Shown here piece by piece: positions 1-10,593 of a DNA stretch of 35,454 bases. This stretch comes from Treponema sp. (GTDB lineage Bacteria > Spirochaetota > Spirochaetia > Treponematales > Breznakiellaceae), in the NCBI GenBank assembly GCA_031283575.1, contig JAITBL010000130.1, positions 1-35,454 on the forward strand, given 5' to 3'. Position 1 is the first letter of the stretch. Each line of letters starts with the position of its first letter. The notes under the pieces were generated by a model. It worked only from the letters and a program-made list of their open reading frames with translations, was not told the DNA's origin and searched no databases. The position numbers and the translations under genes are program-made.

Positions 1-147
1 CGTCCGGACATGGGTAGATACAGCAGCGCCGCGCGTAAACATTATAAGCTGGAATATGCTATCACTATCCGTGACCAAATGCAAGGGGCCGCGTTGCCTG
101 ACACCGTGGTCCGGCGGACCTGGGATCAGGGTTGGATTTTTTGTTGA
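1..147 (+). CDS. C-terminal end of an unidentified protein (truncated by window edge)
   Basis: Frame 1 is open from base 1 to TGA at 145-147 (…RPDMGRYSSAARKHYKLEYAITIRDQMQGAALPDTVVRRTWDQGWIFC*); followed by a terminator-like hairpin. Too short to name. Confidence 0.3.
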   Translation, partial: RPDMGRYSSAARKHYKLEYAITIRDQMQGAALPDTVVRRTWDQGWIFC

Positions 148-225
148 TGGGGCGGTGCGGGGGCTGTCCGGTTTTTCGGGCTCAGATTTTTTTGACGGCG
201 GTTAAATTTCGATTGACGCCGCGTA

Positions 226-285
226 GGGTCCATACCCAAAAGCCCGCTTGCGCGGGCCTTTGGGCGGAATTGGGGCTATGGACCC
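226..285. terminator. Nested inverted repeat, probable transcription terminator between the left-edge gene and the convergent MCP gene
   Basis: gggtccata (226-234) / tatggaccc (277-285) enclosing cccaaaagcccgc (235-247) / gcgggcctttggg (252-264). Confidence 0.5.
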
Positions 286-292
286 GTCCGCG

Positions 293-342
293 AATCAACT
301 TTAATTGACTTCAATCAACTTCAATCAACTTCAATCGACTTT
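293..342. repeat. Five 10-bp tandem repeats (consensus aatcaacttc)
   Basis: aatcaacttt/aattgacttc/aatcaacttc/aatcaacttc/aatcgacttt, overlapping the MCP stop codon on the minus strand. Confidence 0.85.
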
Positions 343-2547
343 GAAGCGCGATACTTCCTTTACCAAATCATCGATAGTGGATTTGTTGCCGGTGCTTATT
401 GTGCTGATCTGCGCCACCGCGTCGTTGATCTGGTTTGATCCCGATGCCATTTCGTTCATTCCGTTGGTAATTTCCTGGGTTACCGCCTCAAGGTTTTTGC
501 TCTCGGTGATCACTTCCCTGCTTCCCTCAAGCATCTCCGTGGAGCCGTTTTTTACCTGCTGGGTAAGATCCTGGAGTTTTCCGATGGCCTCGAGTATCTG
601 CTGGCTGCCGCTGTTCTGCTCCTCCATGGCGCCGAGTATATTCCCCTCCTGTTCCGCCACGACTTTGACCCCGGCGTCGATTGCCTCGAACTTGTTAAGG
701 ACTCCGTCGGTCGACACGGTGATCTTGTCGATTGAGGCCTTGATTTTTTTAAGCACCGAACTGATCGTTTTCGACTGTTCCCCGGAACTTTCGGCAAGCT
801 TGCGTATCTCGTCGGCCACGACGGCAAAGCCCTTTCCGGCCTCGCCTGCGTGGGCGGCCTCGATGGCGGCATTCATCGAAAGCAGATCGGTTTGGCTGGA
901 GATACTTTCCATTACCGCGTTGATTTCCAGAAGGCCTTCGCTTTCGCGGGCAATTTTCTGAATATCCGCGGCGACTTCCTGGAGCCCGTCCCTGCCGACT
1001 TCGGCGGAACTGAGCAGCTCCTTTACGTTTTCGGCGTTTTTAAGCAGCGTCGCCGTTACCGATTGGACATTGGCAAGCATTTCCTCTACGGCGCTCGAAG
1101 ACTGCGAGACGCTTTCGGTCTGATTCTCCACATTGCCGTTGAGTTTGTTGATGTTGGCGGTAATTTGCTCCATCGTAGCGTTCGTTTCCGTTACCGACGC
1201 GCTCTGGTTAATCACGCGGCCCTTGATGTTCTGTATATTGGCGGTGATTTGGTTAATCGCCGCGGCGGTTTGATCCATGTTGACGGCCAGTTCATTCCCT
1301 ATATCAAACAGGGATATGGTCTTCTGTTTGATGGTGACCACCAGGGTGCGGATCTTTTCCAGGGTCTTGTTAAAATAGGTCGCCAGTTCGCCTATTTCGT
1401 CCTTGCGGTTAAGTTTGATCGTGCGGGTAAGATCCCCTTCGCCTTCGGAAATATCCTTAAGCGTCGTCGTAACTCTGACGATGGGTTTGGCAATATTTGC
1501 CGCGATAAAATAGATCAGGACGGCCGAGATAGCCATGGCCGAAATCAAAATAATCACCGTGATCTTCGTAAGCAGGTTTACCGACTGAAGCACCACATCC
1601 TGGGGAGCCGAAGCTACCAGGGTCCAGGGGGTTTTTACGCCTTCCGGATAGAACGGATAACTCTGAATAAACTTTTCTGCGTGGGCCTTCGTTCCGTTTT
1701 CGTCGATTGTTGCGATCGAACTCGCGCGCTGGTTGGGCGTTCCGTTCTGCAGGCTCTCCTCGATCATATCTGTTACCGACTGGGTAATGGCGGTAATTTG
1801 ATCGCTGTCGTGAAGGCTCTTGGATACTATGGCGGGGTTATAATGCGCGGCGATGGTTCCGTCGTTGGAATAGAGGATCGCGCGGCCTTCGCCATAGGGC
1901 TTTATCGCTTCGACAAATGTCTGCGTAGTACGCAGATCAATCATGATGCCGCAAAGGCCGACAACATTTCCCTCCGTGATGACAGGATAGGTAATCTGCG
2001 CTATCAGTACGGGATTTTCCAGCCAGCTGGTAAAATGAGCGTTACCGAGAACAGGATCGGGATTGCCAATGTTGGCCAATACTTCATGGTAGTTCGGATT
2101 GGTTGAAAACGAGCGTTTTGTCACCTGCCTGCCGGACTGTGTAAACCAGGTCATATAACGGCCCGTTCCATCAGTACCTTCCGTATTGGCATACTCGGCG
2201 TCGCGGCCGTCAATCACATTGGGCAGCCAGAGGGTGAATACGCTGATGTACTCCTCGTTCGCTTCCATTACCGTATGCATGGTTTCGTCAAAACGCCGGC
2301 GCCGTTCCGCGAGGGGAATTATTTGATAGCCGCTCATGGTCTGCGCCAGGGTCTCCGCTACCGTAAGGAAGTTCTCGAAATGGTTTCGTACTTCGCCCGC
2401 ATAGCGGCCGGTCAAATTCTCCATATTCTCAAAAGCATCCGTGGTTTGCATCTTGCGGGCCTGGGTCAAAACGACCAGGGTAACACCGCCCACGATAATC
2501 ACCATAAGGGTAAGGACGATCATGGTCAGTCGAGTTTTCAGTTTCAT
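331..2547 (-). CDS. Methyl-accepting chemotaxis protein (Cache-type periplasmic sensor, HAMP, MCP signalling domain)
   Basis: 738 aa; N-terminal TM, Cache-like region, second TM, HAMP ([26 protein letters not shown]), conserved MCP hairpin ([40 protein letters not shown]). Confidence 0.96.
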   Translation of the reverse strand: MKLKTRLTMIVLTLMVIIVGGVTLVVLTQARKMQTTDAFENMENLTGRYAGEVRNHFENFLTVAETLAQTMSGYQIIPLAERRRRFDETMHTVMEANEEYISVFTLWLPNVIDGRDAEYANTEGTDGTGRYMTWFTQSGRQVTKRSFSTNPNYHEVLANIGNPDPVLGNAHFTSWLENPVLIAQITYPVITEGNVVGLCGIMIDLRTTQTFVEAIKPYGEGRAILYSNDGTIAAHYNPAIVSKSLHDSDQITAITQSVTDMIEESLQNGTPNQRASSIATIDENGTKAHAEKFIQSYPFYPEGVKTPWTLVASAPQDVVLQSVNLLTKITVIILISAMAISAVLIYFIAANIAKPIVRVTTTLKDISEGEGDLTRTIKLNRKDEIGELATYFNKTLEKIRTLVVTIKQKTISLFDIGNELAVNMDQTAAAINQITANIQNIKGRVINQSASVTETNATMEQITANINKLNGNVENQTESVSQSSSAVEEMLANVQSVTATLLKNAENVKELLSSAEVGRDGLQEVAADIQKIARESEGLLEINAVMESISSQTDLLSMNAAIEAAHAGEAGKGFAVVADEIRKLAESSGEQSKTISSVLKKIKASIDKITVSTDGVLNKFEAIDAGVKVVAEQEGNILGAMEEQNSGSQQILEAIGKLQDLTQQVKNGSTEMLEGSREVITESKNLEAVTQEITNGMNEMASGSNQINDAVAQISTISTGNKSTIDDLVKEVSRFKVD

Positions 2548-2675
2548 GGCTAAGCCTCCATAGTTTAAGAATAGTTGTATTGAGCAAGAATTTCAAATTT
2601 GCTCAGCAAATTTTTTTGCACGCCGAAATGAACGGGGCCTTGAATTCCGGACGGCGTGAGAGTAGAATTCTCTCC

Positions 2676-4220
2676 ATGAACAATCCAGTCAGTGAATATC
2701 TGGCTTCGGCCGATGTGTCGAAGATCGACACGGGCTTTTTGGCCTATCTGTGCAGTCTCTGCGAAGTCGCCTCGGTCGCGCCGGAAATCGCCGCTTCCAT
2801 TGTGAGGGAACTGCAAAACCAGCGGAGCCGCGTCAAGCTTATCGCCAGCGAAAATTACTGCTCGCTGCCGGTGCAGCTTGCCATGGGGAATCTCCTTACC
2901 GACAAATACGCCGAAGGCATGCCGAAGCACCGTTTTTACGCGGGGAACGATAATGTCGACGCCATCGAATCCGAAGCCGCCGCCGAGGCCTGCAAACTCT
3001 TTGGCGCGGAATACGCCAACGTCCAGCCTCATTGCGGGGCCGACGCCAATGTCCTGGCCTACTGGGCAATTCTTACCGCCAGAATCGAAGCTCCCGCGCT
3101 GGAGCGCTTTGGCGAGACCAATCTCTACAAGCTGTCCGATGATCAATGGGCCGCCCTTAAACAGGAACTGGGAAACCAGAAGCTGCTGGGCCTCGACTAC
3201 TATTCCGGCGGCCACCTTACCCACGGGTATCGCTATAACCTTACTTCGCGCATGTTTGACGTTCACGGCTACTCGGTATCGCCCGAAACGGGCATGCTTG
3301 ATTACGACGCCATCGAAAAACAGGCGCTGGATCTTAAGCCCTTCATCCTTCTTGCCGGTTATTCCGCCTATCCCCGCAAGATCAACTTTAAGCGCATGCG
3401 GGAGATCGCCGACAGGGTTGGCGCCGTTTTTATGGTTGATATGGCCCACTTTGCCGGCCTGGTCGCGGGCAGGGTCTTTACCGGCGATTACGATCCGGTT
3501 CCCCACGCGCATGTTGTTACCACGACCACCCACAAAACCCTGCGCGGGCCCCGCGCGGGACTGGTTCTTGCCACAAAGGAATTTGCCGAATCGCTGGACA
3601 AGGGCTGTCCGCTCACCATGGGCGGCCCCCTTCCCCATGTAATCGCCGCCAAAGCGGTGGCCTTTAAGGAAGCGCTCAAACCGGAATTCCGCAGTTACGC
3701 CGGACGTATTGTCGAAAACTGCCAGGCGCTGGCGGCGTCCTGCGTCAAAAACGGCCTCACCGTTCTTACCGGCGGCACCGACAATCACCTGCTCCTCGTC
3801 AACGCCTTCGCGCTGAAGGGCGCTAACGGGCAGCTTACCGGCAGACAGGCGGAAAGCGCCCTGTACGAGTGCCACATCACCCTCAACCGGAACAGCCTGC
3901 CCCAGGACCCCAACGGCCCCTGGTATACGTCGGGTCTGCGGATCGGAACGGCGGCGCTTAGTACGCTGGGTATGGGTACGGCCGAAATGGAAGAACTCGG
4001 CGGCATTATCGCGCTGGTTCTTAAAAACACCAGCCCCGCTCCCGACGCCAAAGATCCCGCCAAAAAGAGCAGGGCCAAATACCTTCTCGACGAAAAAACC
4101 AAAACCGAAGCCCGCGCGCGGGTCAAGGCTCTGCTCGATCGTTTTCCCGTGTATCCCGAACTCGATTTGGAATTTTTGAAAAAGGCCTTTGGCGGGGACG
4201 GGGAGCGGGAGCGGTCATGA
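2676..4220 (+). CDS. glyA: Serine hydroxymethyltransferase
   Basis: LIASENYCSLPVQLAMGN…KYAEGMPKHRFYAGNDNVDAIE, VDMAHFAGLVAGRVF, TTTTHKTLRGPRAGLVL; start taken at internal ATG (MNNPVSEY). Confidence 0.95.
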   Translation: MNNPVSEYLASADVSKIDTGFLAYLCSLCEVASVAPEIAASIVRELQNQRSRVKLIASENYCSLPVQLAMGNLLTDKYAEGMPKHRFYAGNDNVDAIESEAAAEACKLFGAEYANVQPHCGADANVLAYWAILTARIEAPALERFGETNLYKLSDDQWAALKQELGNQKLLGLDYYSGGHLTHGYRYNLTSRMFDVHGYSVSPETGMLDYDAIEKQALDLKPFILLAGYSAYPRKINFKRMREIADRVGAVFMVDMAHFAGLVAGRVFTGDYDPVPHAHVVTTTTHKTLRGPRAGLVLATKEFAESLDKGCPLTMGGPLPHVIAAKAVAFKEALKPEFRSYAGRIVENCQALAASCVKNGLTVLTGGTDNHLLLVNAFALKGANGQLTGRQAESALYECHITLNRNSLPQDPNGPWYTSGLRIGTAALSTLGMGTAEMEELGGIIALVLKNTSPAPDAKDPAKKSRAKYLLDEKTKTEARARVKALLDRFPVYPELDLEFLKKAFGGDGERERS

Positions 4221-5416
4221 AGAAGCTCTGTACCGTTTTCATTTTTTTTCTCTTTACGGCTTTCCGCCTGTCCGCTTCGGACCAATCGAGTCAATTGAAT
4301 CAATCGGACCAATCTAATCAATCGAGTCAATCGAATCAAAATGAGTTAAAAGCGCTGCTTGTATCAAACGACTACCAGGGAATAGAAGAATACGTATCGA
4401 AACAGGAAAACGCGGCGGACGAAGCCGGATGGTATCCGCTGCATTACGCGGCGGCCTACGGGGATGCAAAAAGTCTGGAGATAGTTTTGGCCGCCCTGGA
4501 CGATGTTCATGTCAGGGACGGCGAAGGCAATGTACCCCTGATTAACGCGATGCTCTTTTCAAATTATGAAACGTTCAGGGCGCTGCTTGATTCGACCGAT
4601 CTTTACCAGTCGAACAGGCGCGGCGGTTTTCCGTTTCTCTACCTCATGTATCTGCCGGAAGAAACCTGGGAAGACGCGCTCAGGGCGTTTCTTGGCTGCG
4701 GCCAAAACATCAACCAGCGTACTGGTGAAGCGGTAACCCTTCTCAATTACGCCGTTATGGGCGGCCATGAAAAACTGGTAAAACTCCTCCTTGAAAACGG
4801 CGCGTCAATAATTTTTTCCGACGCGAGCATATTGCTTTACCCGATTGATTATTCGGTGTATATCACCAAAAACTACACCGATATGGTACTTGCCGGCGAT
4901 TCACACTGGGAAAAAAGAAAGGCGATAAACGCCCTGCTTGCGGAATACGGCGGCGAAGAGCGGAACATCCCGAATACCATCGGCATAACGGGCAACTATT
5001 TTATGACGATGATTAATATTATTTCCACTGTCAATCAACGGGCGGCCGATGTACAGGAAATCAACCGGCAGAATTTTTTTACCGAATACACAAATCTTTC
5101 CGGCGGAACCGATATAATCATCACCAAAGAAGACAGCGTCAGAATGCTTGAAACCTGTACCGGCAAAAAAATTAATCTTGATGTGTACTACGGTGATTTT
5201 GAGCGGGTCCTGCGGGAAGCGGCCGAATCCGAAGAAGTCTGTTACGTGATTGTCAACATGGGTAACAGCCCCTATGTGACGCAATATTGGGCCGCGTTTT
5301 ACGGTGAAAGCGCGATCGAAGGTTTTGCCGACTGTTCCGGAACTTTTACGATTATGGACCCGGTGTTTTTCAGGATGAAGGATATAAGCACGGTGATCAT
5401 TATCACGGCACATTAA
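4217..5416 (+). CDS. Secreted/periplasmic ankyrin-repeat protein
   Basis: Signal peptide-like N-terminus, then ankyrin-like repeats (GWYPLHYAAAYGDAKSLEIVLAAL; AVTLLNYAVMGGHEKLVKLLLENGA). Overlaps glyA stop (ATGA). Confidence 0.8.
   Translation: MKKLCTVFIFFLFTAFRLSASDQSSQLNQSDQSNQSSQSNQNELKALLVSNDYQGIEEYVSKQENAADEAGWYPLHYAAAYGDAKSLEIVLAALDDVHVRDGEGNVPLINAMLFSNYETFRALLDSTDLYQSNRRGGFPFLYLMYLPEETWEDALRAFLGCGQNINQRTGEAVTLLNYAVMGGHEKLVKLLLENGASIIFSDASILLYPIDYSVYITKNYTDMVLAGDSHWEKRKAINALLAEYGGEERNIPNTIGITGNYFMTMINIISTVNQRAADVQEINRQNFFTEYTNLSGGTDIIITKEDSVRMLETCTGKKINLDVYYGDFERVLREAAESEEVCYVIVNMGNSPYVTQYWAAFYGESAIEGFADCSGTFTIMDPVFFRMKDISTVIIITAH
4283..4336 (+). repeat. Six 9-bp tandem repeats (consensus CAATCGAGT) encoding Q-S/L-S/N/D tripeptides
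   Basis: caatcgagt caattgaat caatcggac caatctaat caatcgagt caatcgaat, directly after the signal peptide. Confidence 0.9.
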
Positions 5417-5464
5417 CGTCCCGCAACAGGAGTATATGGAAGATGAAAAAACAGGCCGGACGAT

Positions 5465-5971
5465 ATGGATATTGACAGTTCCGCGCCGGAACATTCTTCC
5501 GGCGCTATCGCGGGAATGACGGTTCCCCAGGCGCGTGAATTGATCGGCGCCCACATCATTCAGGTTAAACTTAACGAAAAGCAATGCGCCGCGCTGGAAG
5601 CGGAAGCGGCCAAATGGCGCGGACGGGCGGAACTGGCGCGCTCAAAAAACGCCGCGGATCTGCAGGCGGAAGCGGAACGCCTGGCCGCCGCCGCCGAAAC
5701 AAAGCTGGCGGCCCTCAAGGCGGAAACGGCTGAACTTGCGGCGGACATTAAACGCCTGTTCCGTCAGCTTCCCGCTCTGGCCGCGCGGGAGCGTTCCGTT
5801 GATCCCGATCTGCTCCTCCAGGAACTCCTGATCAGCGCCGGCATGAATCCGGGGGAAGAAGCCCTGTTGGGCGTTGAGCGTAAATTTGCCGCTTTGGAAA
5901 AAGACGCGGCGGCCGGCGCGGAACTGGCGGCGCTCAAGGCAAAGCTGGCCGGCGGCGGGAACGGGGCTTGA
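5465..5971 (+). CDS. Hypothetical Ala/Glu-rich coiled-coil protein
   Basis: 168 aa ORF in same direction as neighbours, overlapping the following gene; heptad-like AEAEKLAAAAETKLAALKAETAEL. Confidence 0.65.
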   Translation: MDIDSSAPEHSSGAIAGMTVPQARELIGAHIIQVKLNEKQCAALEAEAAKWRGRAELARSKNAADLQAEAERLAAAAETKLAALKAETAELAADIKRLFRQLPALAARERSVDPDLLLQELLISAGMNPGEEALLGVERKFAALEKDAAAGAELAALKAKLAGGGNGA

Positions 5972-6777
5972 GCCGCGTTCCCCTGCTGCCCGAACGGCCG
6001 CGCCCGCTGATCTTCGCCCATCGCGGCTGTTCTTCCCTGGCGCCGGAAAACACCATGGCGGCCTTTCGCAAGGCCCGTGAAACGGGCGCGGGCGGAATCG
6101 AACTTGACGTGCACGCGGCGGCGGACGGAAGCCTGATCGTCGCCCACGACGACACGTTTAAGCGCACCGCGCCCGCCGGCAACAACGGCGGCGGGCGGCC
6201 GCTGGAAGAACTGACTTACGGCGAAATAAAACGCATTGATGTCGGTTCCTTTTTCGCCCCCGCGTTTTCCGCCGAACGGCCGCCTTTGCTCGAGGAAGCG
6301 CTCGAGGAATTCTGCCCCGCGCTCTACATTGACATCGAGTTAAAATCACGCAAAATCAAAAACGATCCCCTGCCGGATCTTTTGGCGAAAAAACTTAAAG
6401 TTCTGGGTCCCCGTATTGCCTGCGCGCTTACCGTTTCTTCTTTTAACCCGTTCTGCCTTGCCGCTTTCAAAAAATCCTGGGGGCGCGAACGGGGCGCGCT
6501 GCCGCCCGTCGCGTCTGCCGTGTTCTACTGCGCCGGCGCGGAAGTACAGTTCCTGTTCCGTCACGGCGCGGGCAGCTTTATCGCCGCCTGTGATTACCTT
6601 AAGCCGCGCCATGATCAGGCGCACGCGTGGCGGCGGGCGCTCGCCGCGCTTGAAGGGCGGCCCCTCGTTCCCTGGACGGTCGACGATCCCGCCTTGGCGC
6701 GGCGGCTGCTGGACCGGCCCTGCGCGGGTATTATCACCAACCGGCCGCAGGATATTGTTCCGGCCGTCAACGCGTGA
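5968..6777 (+). CDS. Glycerophosphodiester phosphodiesterase family protein
   Basis: GDPD motifs: LIFAHRGCSSLAPENTMAAFRKARETGAGGIELDVHAAADGSLIVAHDDTFKRT; YIDIELK; TVDDPALARRLLDRPCAGIITNRP. TTG start overlapping previous stop. Confidence 0.92.
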   Translation: MSRVPLLPERPRPLIFAHRGCSSLAPENTMAAFRKARETGAGGIELDVHAAADGSLIVAHDDTFKRTAPAGNNGGGRPLEELTYGEIKRIDVGSFFAPAFSAERPPLLEEALEEFCPALYIDIELKSRKIKNDPLPDLLAKKLKVLGPRIACALTVSSFNPFCLAAFKKSWGRERGALPPVASAVFYCAGAEVQFLFRHGAGSFIAACDYLKPRHDQAHAWRRALAALEGRPLVPWTVDDPALARRLLDRPCAGIITNRPQDIVPAVNA

Positions 6778-6779
6778 AC

Positions 6780-6808
6780 TTGAACAACTTTTCCCGTCCT
6801 GCTATACT
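6780..6808 (+). promoter_or_regulatory. Sigma-70-type promoter TTGAAC-N17-TATACT
   Basis: ttgaac (6780-6785), 17-nt spacer, tatact (6803-6808), upstream of the XRE-cupin gene. Confidence 0.7.
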
Positions 6809-6869
6809 GACGTACCGGATGCTTTCGCGGCATCGTATTCATTTTTTGATGTGTGGGCAGAGGAACACA

Positions 6870-7457
6870 GTGACAGCAAAACGAACACCCGGTGAACGAA
6901 TCATCGAACTTTGCAAGACGTACTCAATTACGCGGGAAGCCCTGGCCGAACGTTCGGGGCTGGATCGGGAACTTATCAGGCGTATCGAGGAAGAAGGCCA
7001 TATCCCCGATCTTGCGCCGCTCCTTAAAATTTCCCGCGCCCTGGGAGTGCGCCTGGGAACCCTGCTCGACGACCACGAAGAGCTGGGGCCGGTAATTACC
7101 CGCGCGGGAGCGGCGGCTCAGGCCGCCCGCTTTATTACCGGCGGCGCAAAGGAAGAAACGGATCTTGTTGATACGGCTCATCAGGGGCACATCTTCCACG
7201 CCCTCGCCGCCGACAAGGGAAGCCGCCACATGGAACCCTTCATCGTCGATATCAAAAGCGGTTCCGAGCAGCCCAAGTCGTCGCATGAAGGCGAAGAATT
7301 TATGTATGTGCTTGAAGGCGCCATCACCGTTGATTACGGAAAGGACAGCTACACGATCAACGCCGGCGATTCAATCTATTACGATTCCATCGTGCCCCAC
7401 CGCGTTATTTCGGAGCGGGGAGGGCGTATCCTCGCGGTAATCTATACGCCGGCCTAA
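6870..7457 (+). CDS. XRE-family transcriptional regulator with C-terminal cupin domain
   Basis: HTH ([53 protein letters not shown]) plus cupin ([43 protein letters not shown]). GTG start chosen with AGAGGA SD. Confidence 0.92.
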   Translation: MTAKRTPGERIIELCKTYSITREALAERSGLDRELIRRIEEEGHIPDLAPLLKISRALGVRLGTLLDDHEELGPVITRAGAAAQAARFITGGAKEETDLVDTAHQGHIFHALAADKGSRHMEPFIVDIKSGSEQPKSSHEGEEFMYVLEGAITVDYGKDSYTINAGDSIYYDSIVPHRVISERGGRILAVIYTPA

Positions 7458-7477
7458 ACCGACATCGGGAACACAGC

Positions 7478-9127
7478 ATGCAATACCTGGAAACAACCCT
7501 GGGTTCGCTTCTTCGTCAAAAGGCGCGGCAGCAGCCCAACCACGATTTTATTGTTTACGCCGACAGGGATCTCCACTGGACCTATGCCGAATTCGACAAG
7601 CGGGTCGATGATCTGGCCCGGGGGCTTTTGGCCATAGGCCTAAAAAAAGGCGACCATGTGGGAATCTGGGCCACCAATGTGCCCGACTGGAACACCCTCC
7701 TCTTTGCCACGGCGCGGGCGGGGATGATCCTCGTTACCGTCAATACCGGCTACAAGCTCCACGAACTTGAATACCTGATGAAACAGTCCGATCTCAAATG
7801 CCTCTTCCTTACCGATAACTACAAAGATTCCGACTATATCTCCATGGTGTACGAGCTGGTGCCGGAACTCAAGACGGCGCCCCGCGGCCTGTTGAATTCG
7901 GAAAAGTTTCCCGCGTTTAAAACAGCCGTGTACATCGGCCCGCAGAAGCATCGGGGCATGTACAGCATGAATGAAGTTCTGCTTTTGGGACAACACACCC
8001 TGGAGATCGAAATTCTCAAGATCGAAGCTGAATGTGATGCCAACGACGTGGTCAACATGCAGTATACTTCGGGGACCACCGGCTTTCCCCGAGGGGTTAT
8101 GCTTACCCACCGTAACATACTCAACAACGGCCTGGGAATTGGCGATAACCAGCGCTTTAGCGAAAAGGACATCGTGTGCCTGCCTGTCCCGCTCTTCCAC
8201 TGCTTCGGCCTCGTGCTGGGGATGATGGCGGTGATCACTCACGGCTCTACCGCGGCAATGCTCGAATGGTTCGATCCGCTCCTTGTACTTGCCACGGTGC
8301 AAAAAGCCCGCTGCACCGCCCTCTACGGCGTTCCCACCATGTTTATCGCCGAACTGAATCATCCCATGTTCAAAATGTTTGATCTTTCCACGCTCCGCAC
8401 GGGGATCATGGCGGGAAGCCCCTGCCCCATCGAAGCCATGCGGCAGGTGATCGACCTGATGAATATGAAGGAAGTAACGATCTGTTACGGCCTTACCGAA
8501 TCTTCTCCGGTGATGACCCAGACCCGCTACGACGACGATTTGCAGGCCAAGGTTGAAACCGTCGGCAGGGAACTGCCAGGCATCGAAGTAACGATACGCA
8601 ATCCCGATACGGGTGAAGAGTGCCCCGGCGGAACCCACGGTGAATTTTGCTGCCGGGGCTACAATTTGATGAAGGGTTACTACAATATGCCCGAAGAAAC
8701 CGCCAAATGCATTGACAGCCAGGGCTGGCTGCATTCAGGCGACCTTGGCGTCAGGGACGAGCGGGGCTACTTCCGCGTTACCGGCCGCATCAAAGACATG
8801 ATCATACGCGGCGGCGAAAACGTTTACCCCAAAGAAATCGAAGATTTCCTCTACACGATGCCGGGAATCAAGGATGTACAGATCGTCGGCGTTCCCAGCG
8901 AAAAATACGGCGAAGAGATAAGCGCCTTTGTGATCCTTCATGAAGGGGTTTCCATCAGCGAAGAAGACGTCAGGGATTATTGCCGCGGCCAGATCAGCCG
9001 TTTCAAAATTCCCCGCTATGTTTTTTTTGTGGAGGCGTATCCGCTCACCTCATCAGGAAAGATACAAAAATATCTGCTCCGCGAGGAAGGGGCAAAGCGC
9101 ATTGCCGCGGGCCCCGGCGCGGCCTAA
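7478..9127 (+). CDS. AMP-dependent synthetase/ligase (acyl-CoA synthetase)
   Basis: P-loop-like [70 protein letters not shown]-terminal [15 protein letters not shown]. Confidence 0.95.
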   Translation: MQYLETTLGSLLRQKARQQPNHDFIVYADRDLHWTYAEFDKRVDDLARGLLAIGLKKGDHVGIWATNVPDWNTLLFATARAGMILVTVNTGYKLHELEYLMKQSDLKCLFLTDNYKDSDYISMVYELVPELKTAPRGLLNSEKFPAFKTAVYIGPQKHRGMYSMNEVLLLGQHTLEIEILKIEAECDANDVVNMQYTSGTTGFPRGVMLTHRNILNNGLGIGDNQRFSEKDIVCLPVPLFHCFGLVLGMMAVITHGSTAAMLEWFDPLLVLATVQKARCTALYGVPTMFIAELNHPMFKMFDLSTLRTGIMAGSPCPIEAMRQVIDLMNMKEVTICYGLTESSPVMTQTRYDDDLQAKVETVGRELPGIEVTIRNPDTGEECPGGTHGEFCCRGYNLMKGYYNMPEETAKCIDSQGWLHSGDLGVRDERGYFRVTGRIKDMIIRGGENVYPKEIEDFLYTMPGIKDVQIVGVPSEKYGEEISAFVILHEGVSISEEDVRDYCRGQISRFKIPRYVFFVEAYPLTSSGKIQKYLLREEGAKRIAAGPGAA

Positions 9128-9471
9128 CCCTTTTCCCTGTTCCACAGGTAGCTTTCCCTGATTTCGCCTACCGCCTGGCTAAAGCGCTCGTTTAATTCAT
9201 CAAGATACACATGAAGGCGCCTGGTATGTTTTCCGTCCAGCGGGTTGGTAAGAAAAAAGCGATAGGGTTCAACGTCCAGGGCTGCGGCGAGTTTGCTGAT
9301 TGTTTCCGGCGACACCCATTTCTTGCCGTTTTCAATATCGTTTACAAAGTTGTGGGCAAGTTCCGCCTTGATCGAAAGCGCCAGTTGGGAAAGCCGCTGT
9401 TTTTGCCGGTAAAATTTAAGGTTGCCGCTAAAAACGGCGCGAATATCGCAGCCCGCGGAGTTTTTCGCCAT
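9124..9471 (-). CDS. XRE-family helix-turn-helix DNA-binding protein
   Basis: [56 protein letters not shown]. Confidence 0.88.
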   Translation of the reverse strand: MAKNSAGCDIRAVFSGNLKFYRQKQRLSQLALSIKAELAHNFVNDIENGKKWVSPETISKLAAALDVEPYRFFLTNPLDGKHTRRLHVYLDELNERFSQAVGEIRESYLWNREKG

Positions 9472-9527
9472 GACACATTGTCCGCTTCTTCGGCGTCATG
9501 CGCAAATAACCATTGTCGCAATGTGTC
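9472..9527. promoter_or_regulatory. Operator-like inverted repeat upstream of the XRE gene
   Basis: gacacattg (9472-9480) and caatgtgtc (9519-9527), perfect 9-bp arms; extra small palindrome attgtcgcaat (9512-9522). Confidence 0.45.
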
Positions 9528-9573
9528 GCCAATAGCCGTACCGGATGTGTTGTTAAATCGTTACAGCGCGGGA

Positions 9574-10593
9574 TCAGGATTCCGTATGGGTGAATTTACG
9601 GCTCTGCACCAGATCGCGGCCCTCAAAATTGCCCGCGTTGACAAAATCGCCCATCAATCGGGGGAGTATGGTAACATGAGGGGTTTCGCCCGAAATGGTA
9701 AGCCGCCCCGGCTCCGCCTTTTTTGAGCCCAGGTGAAAAATAAAGTTGACCGCGTCGGAAACTACCGTGCCCGTTTTGCCCGGCGGCAGGTAGGTGATTG
9801 CGCCAAAATGAAGGGCAAACACAAAGTTTGCCTGAATGTTCAGCCCCAGGGTTTCCAGCGATACCAGCGGAGCGGCGAGCAGCATGCGCAGGCAGGAAAC
9901 AACCGCGGCGTTGGCGCAGTTTTCGCGCGGCGGGATGATAAAAAGGCAATCCTTGCCCGTATCCATCCAGAGCAGCGCTTCGGTATCCTGAAGATTCCGG
10001 TTAAGGTAGGCAAGGAGGCGCTTGTAGAGCTGATTATAGGCCGCTTCGCCAAAACGGGATTGCAGCGATGTCTTGCCCTGGAACGAAACATAGAGCAGGT
10101 AGACGTTTACTTTGGAGCCGGAAGCAACCGTTTTCCAGCCCGCAAAGGCGGTCGTATTGAGTTTGATCGTTTGCCCAAAACTTTTAGGCGCGGCCGCCGC
10201 ATCGTTTTTTTGTTCCGGACCGCCGCCGCCGTTTGCGGCGAGTTTCCAGCCGGCGGCGGTCTGGTAACGTTTGCTGCCCGCGTTCTTGAGCGCGGCGGGT
10301 CCGATATAATCGGCCGCGCCTTCAAAAAACCAGACGGCGGGATCCTTGCAGGAACCTTTAAGATCAATGATGCCCCAGGGCGCGTCCTTGCAGCGCCTTT
10401 TAAGCAGCGCCGCCGCTTTTTTTAGATCCGCGGCGGTATAGCCGATTATATCAAGGTAAGTCAGATCGTCCGCCCGGGGAGCGTGCCTGCCCAAAGCGGC
10501 GGCGGAAAGATATTCCGGCGCGGCCGCTTCTTTTTTACCGTGCAGGGCCGTCTTGACGGCCGCCTCTTTTTTGGAAAAGATGTAGACTGTCAT
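9574..10593 (-). CDS. Degenerate class III nucleotide-cyclase-homology protein (partner B)
   Basis: C-terminal GTVVSDAVNFIFHL resembles the cyclase GTVISDAVNLASRLE motif, but canonical metal Asp positions are not conserved (LLYVSFQGKTS; LLWMDTGKDCLFII). ATG at 10593 with AGGAG SD, overlapping the upstream stop. Confidence 0.6.
   Translation of the reverse strand: MTVYIFSKKEAAVKTALHGKKEAAAPEYLSAAALGRHAPRADDLTYLDIIGYTAADLKKAAALLKRRCKDAPWGIIDLKGSCKDPAVWFFEGAADYIGPAALKNAGSKRYQTAAGWKLAANGGGGPEQKNDAAAAPKSFGQTIKLNTTAFAGWKTVASGSKVNVYLLYVSFQGKTSLQSRFGEAAYNQLYKRLLAYLNRNLQDTEALLWMDTGKDCLFIIPPRENCANAAVVSCLRMLLAAPLVSLETLGLNIQANFVFALHFGAITYLPPGKTGTVVSDAVNFIFHLGSKKAEPGRLTISGETPHVTILPRLMGDFVNAGNFEGRDLVQSRKFTHTES

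Noticed and set aside
850-2106. 418-aa plus-strand ORF antisense to the MCP gene
   Set aside because: Overlaps a confident MCP coding region on the other strand; composition and lack of motifs indicate a spurious ORF.
2565-3875. 436-aa minus-strand ORF antisense to glyA
   Set aside because: Lies fully within the well-supported glyA gene; no recognisable domain; typical shadow ORF in GC-rich DNA.
4901-5584. 227-aa minus-strand ORF across the ankyrin gene end
   Set aside because: Antisense to a supported gene, no domain seen.
7640-8734. 364-aa minus-strand ORF antisense to the acyl-CoA ligase
   Set aside because: Shadow of a gene with clear AMP-binding motifs; no family recognised in the antisense translation.
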